A stretch of DNA of 46,023 bases from Stagnimonas sp. (GTDB lineage Bacteria > Pseudomonadota > Gammaproteobacteria > Nevskiales > Nevskiaceae). The stretch is from the NCBI GenBank assembly GCA_030696045.1, contig JAUYNO010000008.1:1-46023 (forward strand). Direction: 5' to 3'. Positions 38,574 to 46,023 of this stretch are shown here, one piece after another. The first letter of the stretch is position 1, and each line of letters begins with the position of its first letter. The notes under the pieces were generated by a model, which saw nothing but the letters and a program-made list of their open reading frames with translations, did no database searches and had not been told where the DNA came from. The translations under genes were made by a program, and so were the position numbers.

Positions 38574-39365
38574 ATGTCCATCGCACCCATTGGCGTTTTT
38601 GACTCCGGCCTTGGCGGCCTGACCGTGCTGCAGGAGCTGGTCAAGCGCCTGCCGCAGGAAGACTTCCTCTACATCGCCGACTCCGGCCACTGTCCCTATG
38701 GGGGCAAGAGCGCGGAGGAGATCACGGCGCGGGCCCGCGCCGTCACCGAGGCCCTGCTGGCGCGCGGCGCCAAGCTCATCGTCGTGGCCTGCAACACCGC
38801 CACCATCGCCGCCATCGAGACCCTGCGCGCCGAGTACCCGGTGAGCTTCGTGGGCATGGAGCCGGCGGTGAAGCCGGCGGCGGCGCGCACCTACAGCGGC
38901 GTGGTCGGCGTGCTCGCCACCGGCGCGGCCCTGGCCGGCGAGAAGCTGCACAAGCTGATCCGCGAGCACGCCGGCGGCGTGCGCGTCATCACCCAGCCCT
39001 GTCCGGGCCTGGTCGAGCGGGTGGAACTGGGCGACCTCAACGGCCCGCAGACCCGCCAGCTGATGGAGCGCTACACCCAGCCTCTGATCGAGGCCGGGGC
39101 TGACGTGCTGGTGCTGGGCTGCACCCACTATCCCTTCCTGCGGCCGCTGATCGCCGAGGTGGTTGGGCCGCGTGTGGTCATCCTCGACACCGGCGAGGCA
39201 GTGGCACGTCGCACCGAGGCCCTGCTGCTGGCCGAGGGCCTGCTGGCGGTTTCGCCGCAGCCGGGGCGGGTGCAGTGGTTCAGCACCGGGGACGCCGACG
39301 CGATGGCCGTGGTGGCGTCCCGGCTCTGGGGCAAGACCGTCAACGTCGAGGTGCTGGAGGCGTGA
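38574..39365 (+). CDS. murI: Glutamate racemase
   Basis: MurI provides D-glutamate for peptidoglycan. The 263-residue product has the signature GVFDSGLGGLTVL near residue 7 and the two catalytic cysteines in VACNTAT (Cys73) and GCTHYPFL (Cys183). It lies between thiL and pgpA, which in many relatives are adjacent, so this is a local insertion in the operon. The stop overlaps the pgpA start in GTGA. Confidence 0.95.
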   Translation: MSIAPIGVFDSGLGGLTVLQELVKRLPQEDFLYIADSGHCPYGGKSAEEITARARAVTEALLARGAKLIVVACNTATIAAIETLRAEYPVSFVGMEPAVKPAAARTYSGVVGVLATGAALAGEKLHKLIREHAGGVRVITQPCPGLVERVELGDLNGPQTRQLMERYTQPLIEAGADVLVLGCTHYPFLRPLIAEVVGPRVVILDTGEAVARRTEALLLAEGLLAVSPQPGRVQWFSTGDADAMAVVASRLWGKTVNVEVLEA

Positions 39366-39868
39366 CCGTCAACCGCCAGCCGCGCGAGCCGGATGCACTG
39401 ATCCTGAGCACGCCCGAGCACCTGATCGCCTTCGGGTTCGGCACTGGCCTCGCCCGCAAGGCGCCGGGGACGGTCGGTACCCTGGTGGGCCTGCCGTTCT
39501 ACTTCGCGCTGAATGGCCTGCCGCTCTGGGCCTACGGGCTGGCCTGCCTGGCCCTGTTTGTCTTCGGCTGCTGGGTCTGCGGTCGCAGCGCCCATCTGCT
39601 CAGCGTCCACGACCACGGCGGCATCGTCTTCGACGAGATCGTCGGCTTTTGCATCGCCGCTGCACCGCTGCTGCTCTACCCCGGGGCCACGCCGCTGTGG
39701 CTGATCGCGGTATTCGCGCTGTTCCGCTTTTTCGACGTGCTCAAGCCCTGGCCGATCCGCTGGTTTGACCAGAAGCTGCACGGTGGCTTCGGCATCATGT
39801 TCGACGACGCCGTCGCCGGGCTGTTCAGCGCCCTGCTGATCTGGCCAGCGCTTGCCGCTGTTGCCTGA
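39362..39868 (+). CDS. pgpA: Phosphatidylglycerophosphatase A
   Basis: PgpA removes phosphate from phosphatidylglycerophosphate to give phosphatidylglycerol at the inner membrane. The 168-residue product has the family opening FGFGTGLARKAPGTVGTL, several hydrophobic segments (about 38-58, 92-110, 140-160), the VFDEIVGF motif and KPWPIRWFD. The GTG at 39362 overlaps the murI stop by four bases and matches the family length; the frame is open further upstream but inside murI. Confidence 0.92.
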   Translation: MTVNRQPREPDALILSTPEHLIAFGFGTGLARKAPGTVGTLVGLPFYFALNGLPLWAYGLACLALFVFGCWVCGRSAHLLSVHDHGGIVFDEIVGFCIAAAPLLLYPGATPLWLIAVFALFRFFDVLKPWPIRWFDQKLHGGFGIMFDDAVAGLFSALLIWPALAAVA

Positions 39869-39987
39869 ATTGCGGTAACTGATGTTGTTCTGGTGCCGCA
39901 GCACCGGATCGTTCACACTCCAGCGCTCTCCGTGCGCGGTCCTCGACCGAGGTATCGCCAGCAAAAATATGGGCTTGTGAGGACGAC

Positions 39988-41850
39988 ATGAAGCAGATCG
40001 TGCGCATCGGCGGAGCCTCCGCCTTCTGGGGTGACACTAACACCGCCGCCGCCCAGTTAGTGCACAAGGGGAACATCGATTACCTGGTGTTCGACTACCT
40101 GGCCGAGATCACCATGTCGATCCTCGCCGCCAAGCGCATGAAGGACCCCAAGGACGGCTACGCCACCGACTTCGTCGAGCACGTGATGGCGCCGCTGCTG
40201 CCGGAGCTGAAGGCCAAGGGCATCAAGGTGGTGGCCAATGCCGGTGGCGTGAATCCGCTCGCCTGCAAGGCCGCGCTGGAGGCGGCCTGCGCCAAGGCGG
40301 GGGTCGAAATGCGGATCGGCGTGGTGCTGGGCGACGACATCCTGCCGCGCCGCAAGGAATTCGCCGAGGCCGTCGAACTCGACAGCGGCAAGCCGATGGC
40401 CGGCACCTTCGTCTCCATGAACGCCTACCTGGGCGCCATCCCCATCGCCAAGGCGCTCGCCGAGGGCGCCGAGATCGTCATTACCGGCCGCTGCGTCGAT
40501 TCGGCGGTGACCCTGGGCCCGCTGATGCACGAGTTCGGTTGGAGCGAGACCGACTACGACCGGCTCGCCGCCGGCAGCCTGGCCGGCCACGTCATCGAAT
40601 GCGGCGCCCAGTGCACGGGTGGCAATTTCACCGACTGGGAGCTGGTGCGGAATGGTTATGCCGACATGGGCTTCCCGATTGCCGAATGCAGTCCGGACGG
40701 CAGCTTTGTCATCACCAAACCCGAGGGCACCGGCGGCTTGGTGAGCATCCACTCGGTGCTGGAGCAGATGCTCTACGAGATCGGTGATCCGCGCGCCTAC
40801 CTGCTGCCGGACGTGGCCTGCGATTTCAGCCAGGTGCGGCTGGAGCAGGTCGGCGCGCAGCGGGTGCGACTGACGGGCGCGAAGGGTCAGGCGCCGACAG
40901 CCAACTACAAGGTCAGTGCCACCTATCCAGCCGGCATGCGCTGCTGCGCGATCTTCATGATCGGTGGCATCGATGCGGCCAGGAAAGGCCATGCCAGTGC
41001 CCGGGGCATCCTCGACAAGGTCCGGCGGCAGCTGCTGGAGCAGCAGTTGGGCGACTTCACCGGGGTCGATGTGCACTGCCTGGGCGCCGAGGAGAGCTAC
41101 GGCCCGCATGCGCGGCCGGGTGCGGCCGCGACCCGCGAGGTGCTGGTCAAGATCGTCGCCCAGCACCCGAATCCGAAGGCGCTGAAGATCTTCGGCCGCG
41201 AGATCGCCCAGGCCGCGACCGGCATGGCGCCCGGCTTCACCGGCTATTTCTCGGCCGGGCGGCCGGAGCCGAACATGATTCCCAAGCTGTTCTCGACCCT
41301 GGTGCCGAAGGAGAAGCTGCCGATTGAGGTGGTGGTGGGGGAGCAGCGGTTTGCGGTGCTGGTGCCAACGCAGGGCGGCTTCAGTTCCCCTCCCCTTGGC
41401 GGGGAGGGGTTAGGGGCGGGGGGGGCTTCGACCAGTGCGCCCCGCCTCGGGTCGCCCCCCTCCCCCAACCCCTCCCCGCAGGGGGGAGGGGAGCCAAAAA
41501 ATGGGGGAGGGAAGTCTGTTCCACTGATCCGCCTGGCCCTGGCCCGCAGCGGCGACAAGGGCGACCACGCCAACATCGGCGTCATTGCCCGCAAGCCGGA
41601 ATACCTGCCCTATATCCGCGCCGCGCTCAGCCCGGAGGCCGTGCGCGACTACTTCGCCCATGTCCTGGCCGGCGGTCGCGAGGGTCGGGTGCAGCGCTGG
41701 GAGCTGCCGGGCAGCCACAGCCTCAACTTCCTGCTGCACCATGCCCTGGCTGGCGGTGGCGCCGGCAGCCTGCGTACCGACCCCCAGGGCAAGTGCTTCG
41801 GCCAGATGCTGCTGGACTACCCGGTGCCGGTTCCGGACGATTTGCTGTGA
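39988..41850 (+). CDS. AtuA/DUF1446 family protein with in-frame repeat at the domain junction
   Basis: Residues 1 to about 460 are the DUF1446/AtuA domain: RIGGASAFWGDTN, VANAGGVNPLACK, ITGRCVDSAVTLGPLM and VIECGAQCTGGNF. Residues from about 512 are the AtuA-like C-terminal domain (LALARSGDKGDHANIGVIAR; PGSHSLNFLLHHAL). AtuA proteins are linked to catabolism of acyclic terpenes and related acyl-CoAs, with poorly defined chemistry. In many genomes the two domains are separate genes. Here they are joined by about 45 residues of Gly/Pro/Ser-rich sequence encoded by the GC-rich repeat at 41386-41492. Context with ETF genes downstream fits acyl-CoA catabolism. Confidence 0.88.
   Translation: MKQIVRIGGASAFWGDTNTAAAQLVHKGNIDYLVFDYLAEITMSILAAKRMKDPKDGYATDFVEHVMAPLLPELKAKGIKVVANAGGVNPLACKAALEAACAKAGVEMRIGVVLGDDILPRRKEFAEAVELDSGKPMAGTFVSMNAYLGAIPIAKALAEGAEIVITGRCVDSAVTLGPLMHEFGWSETDYDRLAAGSLAGHVIECGAQCTGGNFTDWELVRNGYADMGFPIAECSPDGSFVITKPEGTGGLVSIHSVLEQMLYEIGDPRAYLLPDVACDFSQVRLEQVGAQRVRLTGAKGQAPTANYKVSATYPAGMRCCAIFMIGGIDAARKGHASARGILDKVRRQLLEQQLGDFTGVDVHCLGAEESYGPHARPGAAATREVLVKIVAQHPNPKALKIFGREIAQAATGMAPGFTGYFSAGRPEPNMIPKLFSTLVPKEKLPIEVVVGEQRFAVLVPTQGGFSSPPLGGEGLGAGGASTSAPRLGSPPSPNPSPQGGGEPKNGGGKSVPLIRLALARSGDKGDHANIGVIARKPEYLPYIRAALSPEAVRDYFAHVLAGGREGRVQRWELPGSHSLNFLLHHALAGGGAGSLRTDPQGKCFGQMLLDYPVPVPDDLL
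41386..41492. repeat. GC-rich interspersed inverted repeat, copy 2, inside a coding region
   Basis: The left arm (41386-41425) and right arm (about 41456-41492) are near reverse complements, each with a C-rich/G-rich hairpin and a GGGTTAGGGG or CCCCAACCCC core. Read in the gene's frame it gives peptides such as SPPLGGEGLGAGG and PSPNPSPQGGGE. It is related to the intergenic copies at 240-380 and at the right window edge. A run of eight G (41418-41425) lies within it. Confidence 0.8.
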
Positions 41851-41932
41851 GACGGGGCCGCGACCTGCGACCGGCTCGCGCTGCAGCGTAGCATCCGCCA
41901 CAATTCAGCCCCTCAACCGGGCCCCGAAGACC

Positions 41933-42649
41933 ATGGCTGGCGCAGAAGACCTTCAACACCTGATCGAGAAAAACGCCCGCTGGGCCGAGCGGGTGGTCAA
42001 GCAGGACCCCGATTTCTTCCGCCGGCTGGCGGCCCAGCAGGCGCCGGAATACCTCTGGATCGGCTGCTCGGACTCGCGGGTGCCGGCCAACGAGGTGGTG
42101 GATCTGGCGCCGGGCGAGCTGTTCGTGCACCGCAATGTTGCCAACGTGGTGAACCACTCCGACCTCAACTGCCAGTCGGTGATCCAGTTCGCCATCGACG
42201 TGCTCAAGGTCCGCCACATCATGGTGGTTGGCCATTACGGCTGCTCCGGCGTGAACGCGGCACTGACCTGCACACGCGTCAACGGTGTGGCCGACTACTG
42301 GCTGGGGCATGTCCGCGACATCGCCTGCCGCCACCAGGGCCTGCTCGATCTCGAACCGGACGAGCGCCACCAGCTCAGCTTGTTGTGCGAGCTGAATGTC
42401 ATGGAGCAGTCCCTGAATGTCTGCTCCTCGCAGACCGTGGTCGACTGCTGGGCGCGCGGCCAGGCCTTGACCGTGCATGGCTGGATTTATGGGCTGGGTG
42501 ATGGCCGGGTGCGGCATCTGAACATTGCCGTCAGCGGGCCCGACGACGTCGGCCAGCTGCGACAGCAGGCACTGCACGACATCACGGCCGCGCGCAAGGC
42601 CAGCGCCGAGCGCAAGCGGCTCGGGGATACCGTTCCGGCGTCGCGCTAA
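41933..42649 (+). CDS. can: Beta-class carbonic anhydrase
   Basis: The enzyme interconverts CO2 and bicarbonate, which feeds carboxylases. The 238-residue product has the zinc ligands and catalytic dyad of the beta class: Cys45 and the Asp47/Arg49 pair in GCSDSRVPAN, then His101 and Cys104 in GHYGCSGV. FVHRNVANVV is also typical. The ATG at 41933 is chosen from family length; the frame is open further into the AtuA gene. It is closer to the E. coli Can than to CynT by length and start, but that is a judgement. Confidence 0.95.
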   Translation: MAGAEDLQHLIEKNARWAERVVKQDPDFFRRLAAQQAPEYLWIGCSDSRVPANEVVDLAPGELFVHRNVANVVNHSDLNCQSVIQFAIDVLKVRHIMVVGHYGCSGVNAALTCTRVNGVADYWLGHVRDIACRHQGLLDLEPDERHQLSLLCELNVMEQSLNVCSSQTVVDCWARGQALTVHGWIYGLGDGRVRHLNIAVSGPDDVGQLRQQALHDITAARKASAERKRLGDTVPASR

Positions 42650-42731
42650 GGGCGCCTTCCACGTAAAATCGCGCGGCTCGGCGACCCTCGCGGCGCCTAC
42701 AGATTTCCCAATCGATCCAGGTAGCACCCAG

Positions 42732-44381
42732 ATGAGCATCGAACGCGACGTAATGGAGTACGACGTGCTGATCGTCGGCGCCGGCCCCGCAGGCCTGGCT
42801 GCCGCCATCCGCCTCAAGCAGATCAACGCCGACCTCAGCGTCTGCCTGGTCGAGAAGGGCTCCGAAGTCGGCGCCCACATCCTCTCCGGTGCCATTTTCG
42901 AGCCGCGCTCGCTCAATGAGCTGCTGCCGGACTGGAAGAAGCAGGGGGCGCCGTTGAATACCCCGGTGGCCGGCGACGACATCTACTTCCTGCTCTCCGA
43001 GCAGAAGTCCTTCAAGATGCCGAACCTGTTCGTGCCCAAGCCCATGCACAACGAGGGCAACTACATCATCTCGCTGGGCAAGCTGGTGCGCTGGCTCAAC
43101 GATCAGGCCCAGGCGTTGGGCGTCGAGGTGTATCCGGGTTTCGCCGCCCAGGAAGTGCTGATCGACGAGCAGGGCATCGTCCGCGGCATCCAGGTCGGCG
43201 ACATGGGCATCGACCGTCACGGCGAGAAGACTGCGAACTACACGCCGGGCATGGAGCTGCGCGCCAAGTACACCCTGTTCGCCGAAGGCTGCCGCGGCCA
43301 CCTGGCCAAGCGCCTGCTCGCGAAGTACGAGCTGGACAAGGACGCCGATCCTCAGCACTACGCCATCGGCATCAAGGAGCAGTGGACGGTTCCGGCTGCG
43401 CAACACAAGCCCGGCCTGGTGGTGCACAGCGCCGGCTGGCCGCTGTCGGTCGGTGGCACCGAGAGCCTGGGTGGTTCCTTCCTCTATCACCTGGAGGATA
43501 ACCAGGTGGTGGTGGGTCTGATCGTTGATTTGAGCTACAGCAACCCGCACCTCTCGCCCTTCGACGAGTTCCAGCGCTACAAGCAACACCCGGTCATCAA
43601 GCAGTACCTGCAGGGTGGCACCCGCGTCGCCTACGGCGCCCGCGCCATCAGCAAGGGTGGCTTCAATTCGCTGCCGAAGATGGCCTTCCCGGGCGGCGTG
43701 CTGATCGGCTGCGATCTCGGCACCATGAACTTCGCCAAGATCAAGGGCAGCCACACCGCGATGAAGAGCGGCATGCTGGCTGCCGAGGCTGCGGCCGAGG
43801 CCCTGGCCGCCGGGCGCGCCGCCGATACGCTCGACAACTACACCGACAAGTTCAAGGCCAGCTGGCTCTACGACGAGCTCTACCGCAGCCGCAACTTCGG
43901 GCCCTTCCTGCACAAGTTCGGCGCCCTGGTCGGTGGCGGCATCAACTACATCGAGCAGAACTGGTTCGGCGGCAAGTTCCCGTTCACCGTGCACGACCGC
44001 ACCCCCGACCACAGCACGCTGAAGCTGGCCAAGGACTGCGCCAAGCCGAGCTATCCGAAGCCGGACGGCAAGCTCAGCTTCGACAAGCTGTCCTCGGTGT
44101 TCCTATCCTCGACCAATCACGAGGAAGAGCAGCCCAGCCATCTGCAACTCAAGGACCCCTCGATTCCAATCAGCCAGAACCTGCCGCTGTACGACGAGCC
44201 GGCCCAGCGATATTGCCCGGCCGGCGTCTACGAGGTGATCGGCGAGGGCGATGCCAAGCGCTTCCAGATCAACGCCCAGAACTGCGTGCACTGCAAGACC
44301 TGCGACATCAAGGACCCGGCCCAGAACATCAACTGGGTGGCTCCTGAAGGCTCGGGCGGCCCCAACTACGCGGCGATGTAA
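42732..44381 (+). CDS. Electron transfer flavoprotein-ubiquinone oxidoreductase
   Basis: ETF-QO takes electrons from ETF, reduced by acyl-CoA dehydrogenases, and passes them to ubiquinone in the inner membrane. The 549-residue product has the N-terminal FAD-binding VLIVGAGPAGLAAA at about 12-25, the GSEVGAHILSGAIFEP segment, a quinone-binding/amphipathic middle (AYGARAISKGGFNSLPK), and a C-terminal 4Fe-4S domain with RYCPAGVYE and NCVHCKTCDIKDP. Length is that of the bacterial and mitochondrial family. The ATG at 42732 follows the carbonic anhydrase by 82 bases with a TAAAAT at about 42664. Confidence 0.96.
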   Translation: MSIERDVMEYDVLIVGAGPAGLAAAIRLKQINADLSVCLVEKGSEVGAHILSGAIFEPRSLNELLPDWKKQGAPLNTPVAGDDIYFLLSEQKSFKMPNLFVPKPMHNEGNYIISLGKLVRWLNDQAQALGVEVYPGFAAQEVLIDEQGIVRGIQVGDMGIDRHGEKTANYTPGMELRAKYTLFAEGCRGHLAKRLLAKYELDKDADPQHYAIGIKEQWTVPAAQHKPGLVVHSAGWPLSVGGTESLGGSFLYHLEDNQVVVGLIVDLSYSNPHLSPFDEFQRYKQHPVIKQYLQGGTRVAYGARAISKGGFNSLPKMAFPGGVLIGCDLGTMNFAKIKGSHTAMKSGMLAAEAAAEALAAGRAADTLDNYTDKFKASWLYDELYRSRNFGPFLHKFGALVGGGINYIEQNWFGGKFPFTVHDRTPDHSTLKLAKDCAKPSYPKPDGKLSFDKLSSVFLSSTNHEEEQPSHLQLKDPSIPISQNLPLYDEPAQRYCPAGVYEVIGEGDAKRFQINAQNCVHCKTCDIKDPAQNINWVAPEGSGGPNYAAM

Positions 44382-44384
44382 GGG

Positions 44385-45134
44385 GTGGGCGCGGCGGCGG
44401 AAACCAGGCTTTCGCACGTCGTCGGCGGCGAACGCAGCCGCCTCAACAAGGCCCGCAAGATCCTCGCGGTGCTGGGCGCCGCGGTGCCGGCGCAGGCCGG
44501 CACCCTGCTCGACATCGGCACCGGATCGGGCTGGATGGCCCACCATCTGGCCAAGGCCGCCGGGCTCTCGGTGGTTGGAGTCGATGTCGCCGACCAGCGC
44601 GAGGTGCGCGAGGGCTTCATCTTCCGCGTGGTTCAGGGCGCGGCGCTGCCATTCGAATCCGGCAGCTTTGACCTGGTGGTGTCCAACCACGTCGTCGAGC
44701 ACGTCGGCGATCTCGACGCCCAGCGCCTGCATTTCGCCGAGATTGCCCGGGTGCTGAAGCGGGACGGCACGGTCTATTTCGCGGTGCCAAACAAGTGGAG
44801 CCTGACCGAGCCGCACTACCGGCTGCCGCTGCTGTCCTGGCTGCCGCCCGAATGGGCCTCGCGCTACGTGCGAGCCACCAAGCGCGGGACCTGGTACGAC
44901 TGCCGGCCGCTGGGGCCGCTGGAGATTCGCCAGCTGATCCGGGAGGCAGGATTCGTCGGCGAAGACCGCGCCGCGCAGGCCCTGCTGGAAATGATCCGCA
45001 TCGAATGGCCCGCCAAGGCTTGGCTGCTGCCGTTGCTGCAGCCGGCGGTTCGCCATCTCGGGCCGCTGATGGGCCTGCTGTCGCCGACCCAGATCTTCGT
45101 CCTCAAGCGGGTCGGCCAGGGCTTGGCCAGGTAG
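44385..45134 (+). CDS. SAM-dependent class I methyltransferase, substrate unknown
   Basis: The 249-residue product has motif I LLDIGTGSGW near residue 41, the acidic end of strand 2 (VVGVDVAD), and SFDLVVSNHVVEHVGD, typical of small-molecule class I methyltransferases. After the core it has FAVPNKWSLTEPHYRLPLLSWLP, which is reminiscent of lipid- or polyketide-modifying types, and a hydrophobic helical C-terminal part (AKAWLLPLLQPAVRHLGPLMGLLS, split). The start is a GTG four bases after the ETF-QO stop with GGGG upstream, so the two are co-transcribed. The substrate cannot be inferred. Confidence 0.82.
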   Translation: MGAAAETRLSHVVGGERSRLNKARKILAVLGAAVPAQAGTLLDIGTGSGWMAHHLAKAAGLSVVGVDVADQREVREGFIFRVVQGAALPFESGSFDLVVSNHVVEHVGDLDAQRLHFAEIARVLKRDGTVYFAVPNKWSLTEPHYRLPLLSWLPPEWASRYVRATKRGTWYDCRPLGPLEIRQLIREAGFVGEDRAAQALLEMIRIEWPAKAWLLPLLQPAVRHLGPLMGLLSPTQIFVLKRVGQGLAR

Positions 45135-45217
45135 AGCGTCACTGCGGCCAATCACGATCCCGTCGATTCATCGCACAATAGACCGCTTTTTTATTTTTGA
45201 TCCGTTAGAGAGACCGC
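45135..45217 (+). promoter_or_regulatory. Upstream region of the ETF subunit gene
   Basis: The 83-base gap holds GCACAATAG (about 45173-45181) as a possible -10 (CACAAT), then a T-rich run and GAGAGA before the ATG, which may be the ribosome-binding site. The T-rich stretch is not preceded by a clear hairpin, so a terminator for the methyltransferase gene is doubtful. Confidence 0.25.
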
Positions 45218-45964
45218 ATGAAAGCAATCGTCAGCGTCAAGCGCGTGGTGGACTACAACGTCCGTATCCAGGTCAAGCCGGATGGCTCCGGCGTCGTCAC
45301 CGACGGCGTCAAGATGAGCATGAATCCCTTTGACGAAATCGCCATGGAAGAGGCGGTGCGTCTGAAGGAGAAGGGCAAGATCACCGAGATCATCGCCGTC
45401 ACCATCGGCGGCGCCAAGGGCGAAGAAACCCTGCGCACCGCGCTGGCCTTCGGCGCCACCAAGGCCATCCACATCAAGGAAGAGGGTGCAGTCGAACCCT
45501 TGACTGCCGCGCGCGCGCTCGCCGCCGTATTCAAGAAGGAAAGCGCTGCACTGCTGATCGCCGGCAAGCAGGCGATCGACGACGACGCCAACCAGACCGG
45601 CCAGATGGTCGCCGGCCTGCTCGACATCGCGCAGGCGACCTTCGCCGGCAAGGTGGAACTCGATGGCCAGAAGGCCACCGTGGTGCGCGAAGTGGACGCC
45701 GGCCTGGAGACGCTGGAAATCGATCTGCCGGCCGTCATCACCGCCGACCTGCGCCTGAACGAGCCGCGCTATCTCAAGCTGCCGGACATCATGAAGGCCA
45801 AGCGCATCGCCATCGAAGCCACCACCCTGGCCGAGCTGGGCGTGACCGTTGCGCCGCCGGTGAAGACCACCAAGACCGCGCCGCCGCCGACCCGCAGCAA
45901 GGGCGTAGTGGTGAAGACCGTCGACGATCTGATCGCGGCGCTGAAGGCCAAGGGCCTGGCCTGA
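45218..45964 (+). CDS. etfB: Electron transfer flavoprotein, beta subunit
   Basis: EtfB pairs with EtfA to form the soluble FAD/AMP protein that accepts electrons from acyl-CoA dehydrogenases. The 248-residue product has the family opening MKAIVSVKRVVDYNVRIQV, MSMNPFDEIAMEEAVRLKE, and the nucleotide-binding GKQAIDDDANQTGQMVAGLL segment. The partner etfA would be expected just beyond the right window edge. Together with ETF-QO 0.8 kb upstream it makes the route from acyl-CoA oxidation to quinone. Confidence 0.96.
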   Translation: MKAIVSVKRVVDYNVRIQVKPDGSGVVTDGVKMSMNPFDEIAMEEAVRLKEKGKITEIIAVTIGGAKGEETLRTALAFGATKAIHIKEEGAVEPLTAARALAAVFKKESAALLIAGKQAIDDDANQTGQMVAGLLDIAQATFAGKVELDGQKATVVREVDAGLETLEIDLPAVITADLRLNEPRYLKLPDIMKAKRIAIEATTLAELGVTVAPPVKTTKTAPPPTRSKGVVVKTVDDLIAALKAKGLA

Positions 45965-45970
45965 AATCCG

Positions 45971-46023
45971 CCCCGCCCCCTCGGGGGGAGGGGCTGGGGG
46001 AGGGGGTAGCTCGCCGAGCGGGC
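45971..46023. repeat. GC-rich interspersed inverted repeat, copy 3 (left part only)
   Basis: CCCCCTCGGGGGGAGGGGCT and the G-rich sequence after it match the left arm of the repeats at 240-380 and 41386-41492. It begins about six bases after the etfB stop and runs off the window. The right arm is not visible. Confidence 0.6.

Overview
This 46 kb window is a gene-dense, high-G+C stretch of a gammaproteobacterial chromosome. It is most likely from the Lysobacterales (Xanthomonadales) or a close relative. The assignment rests on gene order, not on a database search: suhB/trmJ diverging, the block ndk-rlmN-pilW-rodZ-ispG-hisS-yfgM-bamB-der, the block recA-recX-alaS-lysC-csrA-tRNA-Ser, and the block nrdR-ribD-ribE-ribB(A)-ribH-nusB-thiL-(murI)-pgpA.

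Layout. Positions 1-2830 carry the tail of a DHH phosphoesterase gene, suhB (reverse), trmJ and cysE. Positions 2830-9000 are the irregular part. They hold a low-G+C alpha-L-fucosidase gene that looks imported, a small repetitive lipoprotein, a 268-bp inverted-repeat element, a NifS/IscS-type cysteine desulfurase, an unrecognised reverse-strand gene, a second cysteine desulfurase fused to an IscU-like domain, and an IscA-like gene. In E. coli the slot downstream of suhB/trmJ holds iscRSUA-hscBA-fdx. Here no iscR, separate iscU, hscB, hscA or fdx is visible. Positions 9100-19412 are the ndk-to-der block, covering nucleotide balance, rRNA/tRNA methylation, type IV pilus, cell shape, isoprenoids, tRNA charging, outer-membrane assembly and ribosome GTPase, with a LysE-type exporter inserted. 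Positions 19548-26043 hold efp, recA, recX, alaS, lysC and csrA, followed by tRNA-Ser(GCU), tRNA-Arg(ACG) and a terminator.

Positions 26590-33773 carry a small unknown gene, an FmdB-type zinc ribbon, aspS, an Ig-like lipoprotein, nadA, glyA and nrdR. Positions 33770-39868 are a tightly overlapping riboflavin/thiamine/cell-wall/lipid operon in which several start and stop codons overlap. Positions 39988-45964 hold an AtuA/DUF1446 protein, a beta-carbonic anhydrase, ETF-ubiquinone oxidoreductase, a SAM methyltransferase and the ETF beta subunit, which together suggest acyl-CoA catabolism feeding the quinone pool.

The most unusual observations are four. (1) A cysteine desulfurase-IscU fusion keeps only part of the IscU ligand set and is encoded directly upstream of an IscA-like gene. 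(2) A GC-rich inverted repeat is carried in frame at the junction of the two domains of the AtuA protein, and related copies lie at both ends of the window. (3) A 268-bp element with a 3-bp target duplication ends 11 bases before the start of the first cysteine desulfurase gene. (4) Der carries an N-terminal extension of about 175 residues that starts at a TTG. Several intergenic palindromes also supply the stop codons of the genes before them. All functional calls are from reading the sequence and recalling families; no searches were run.
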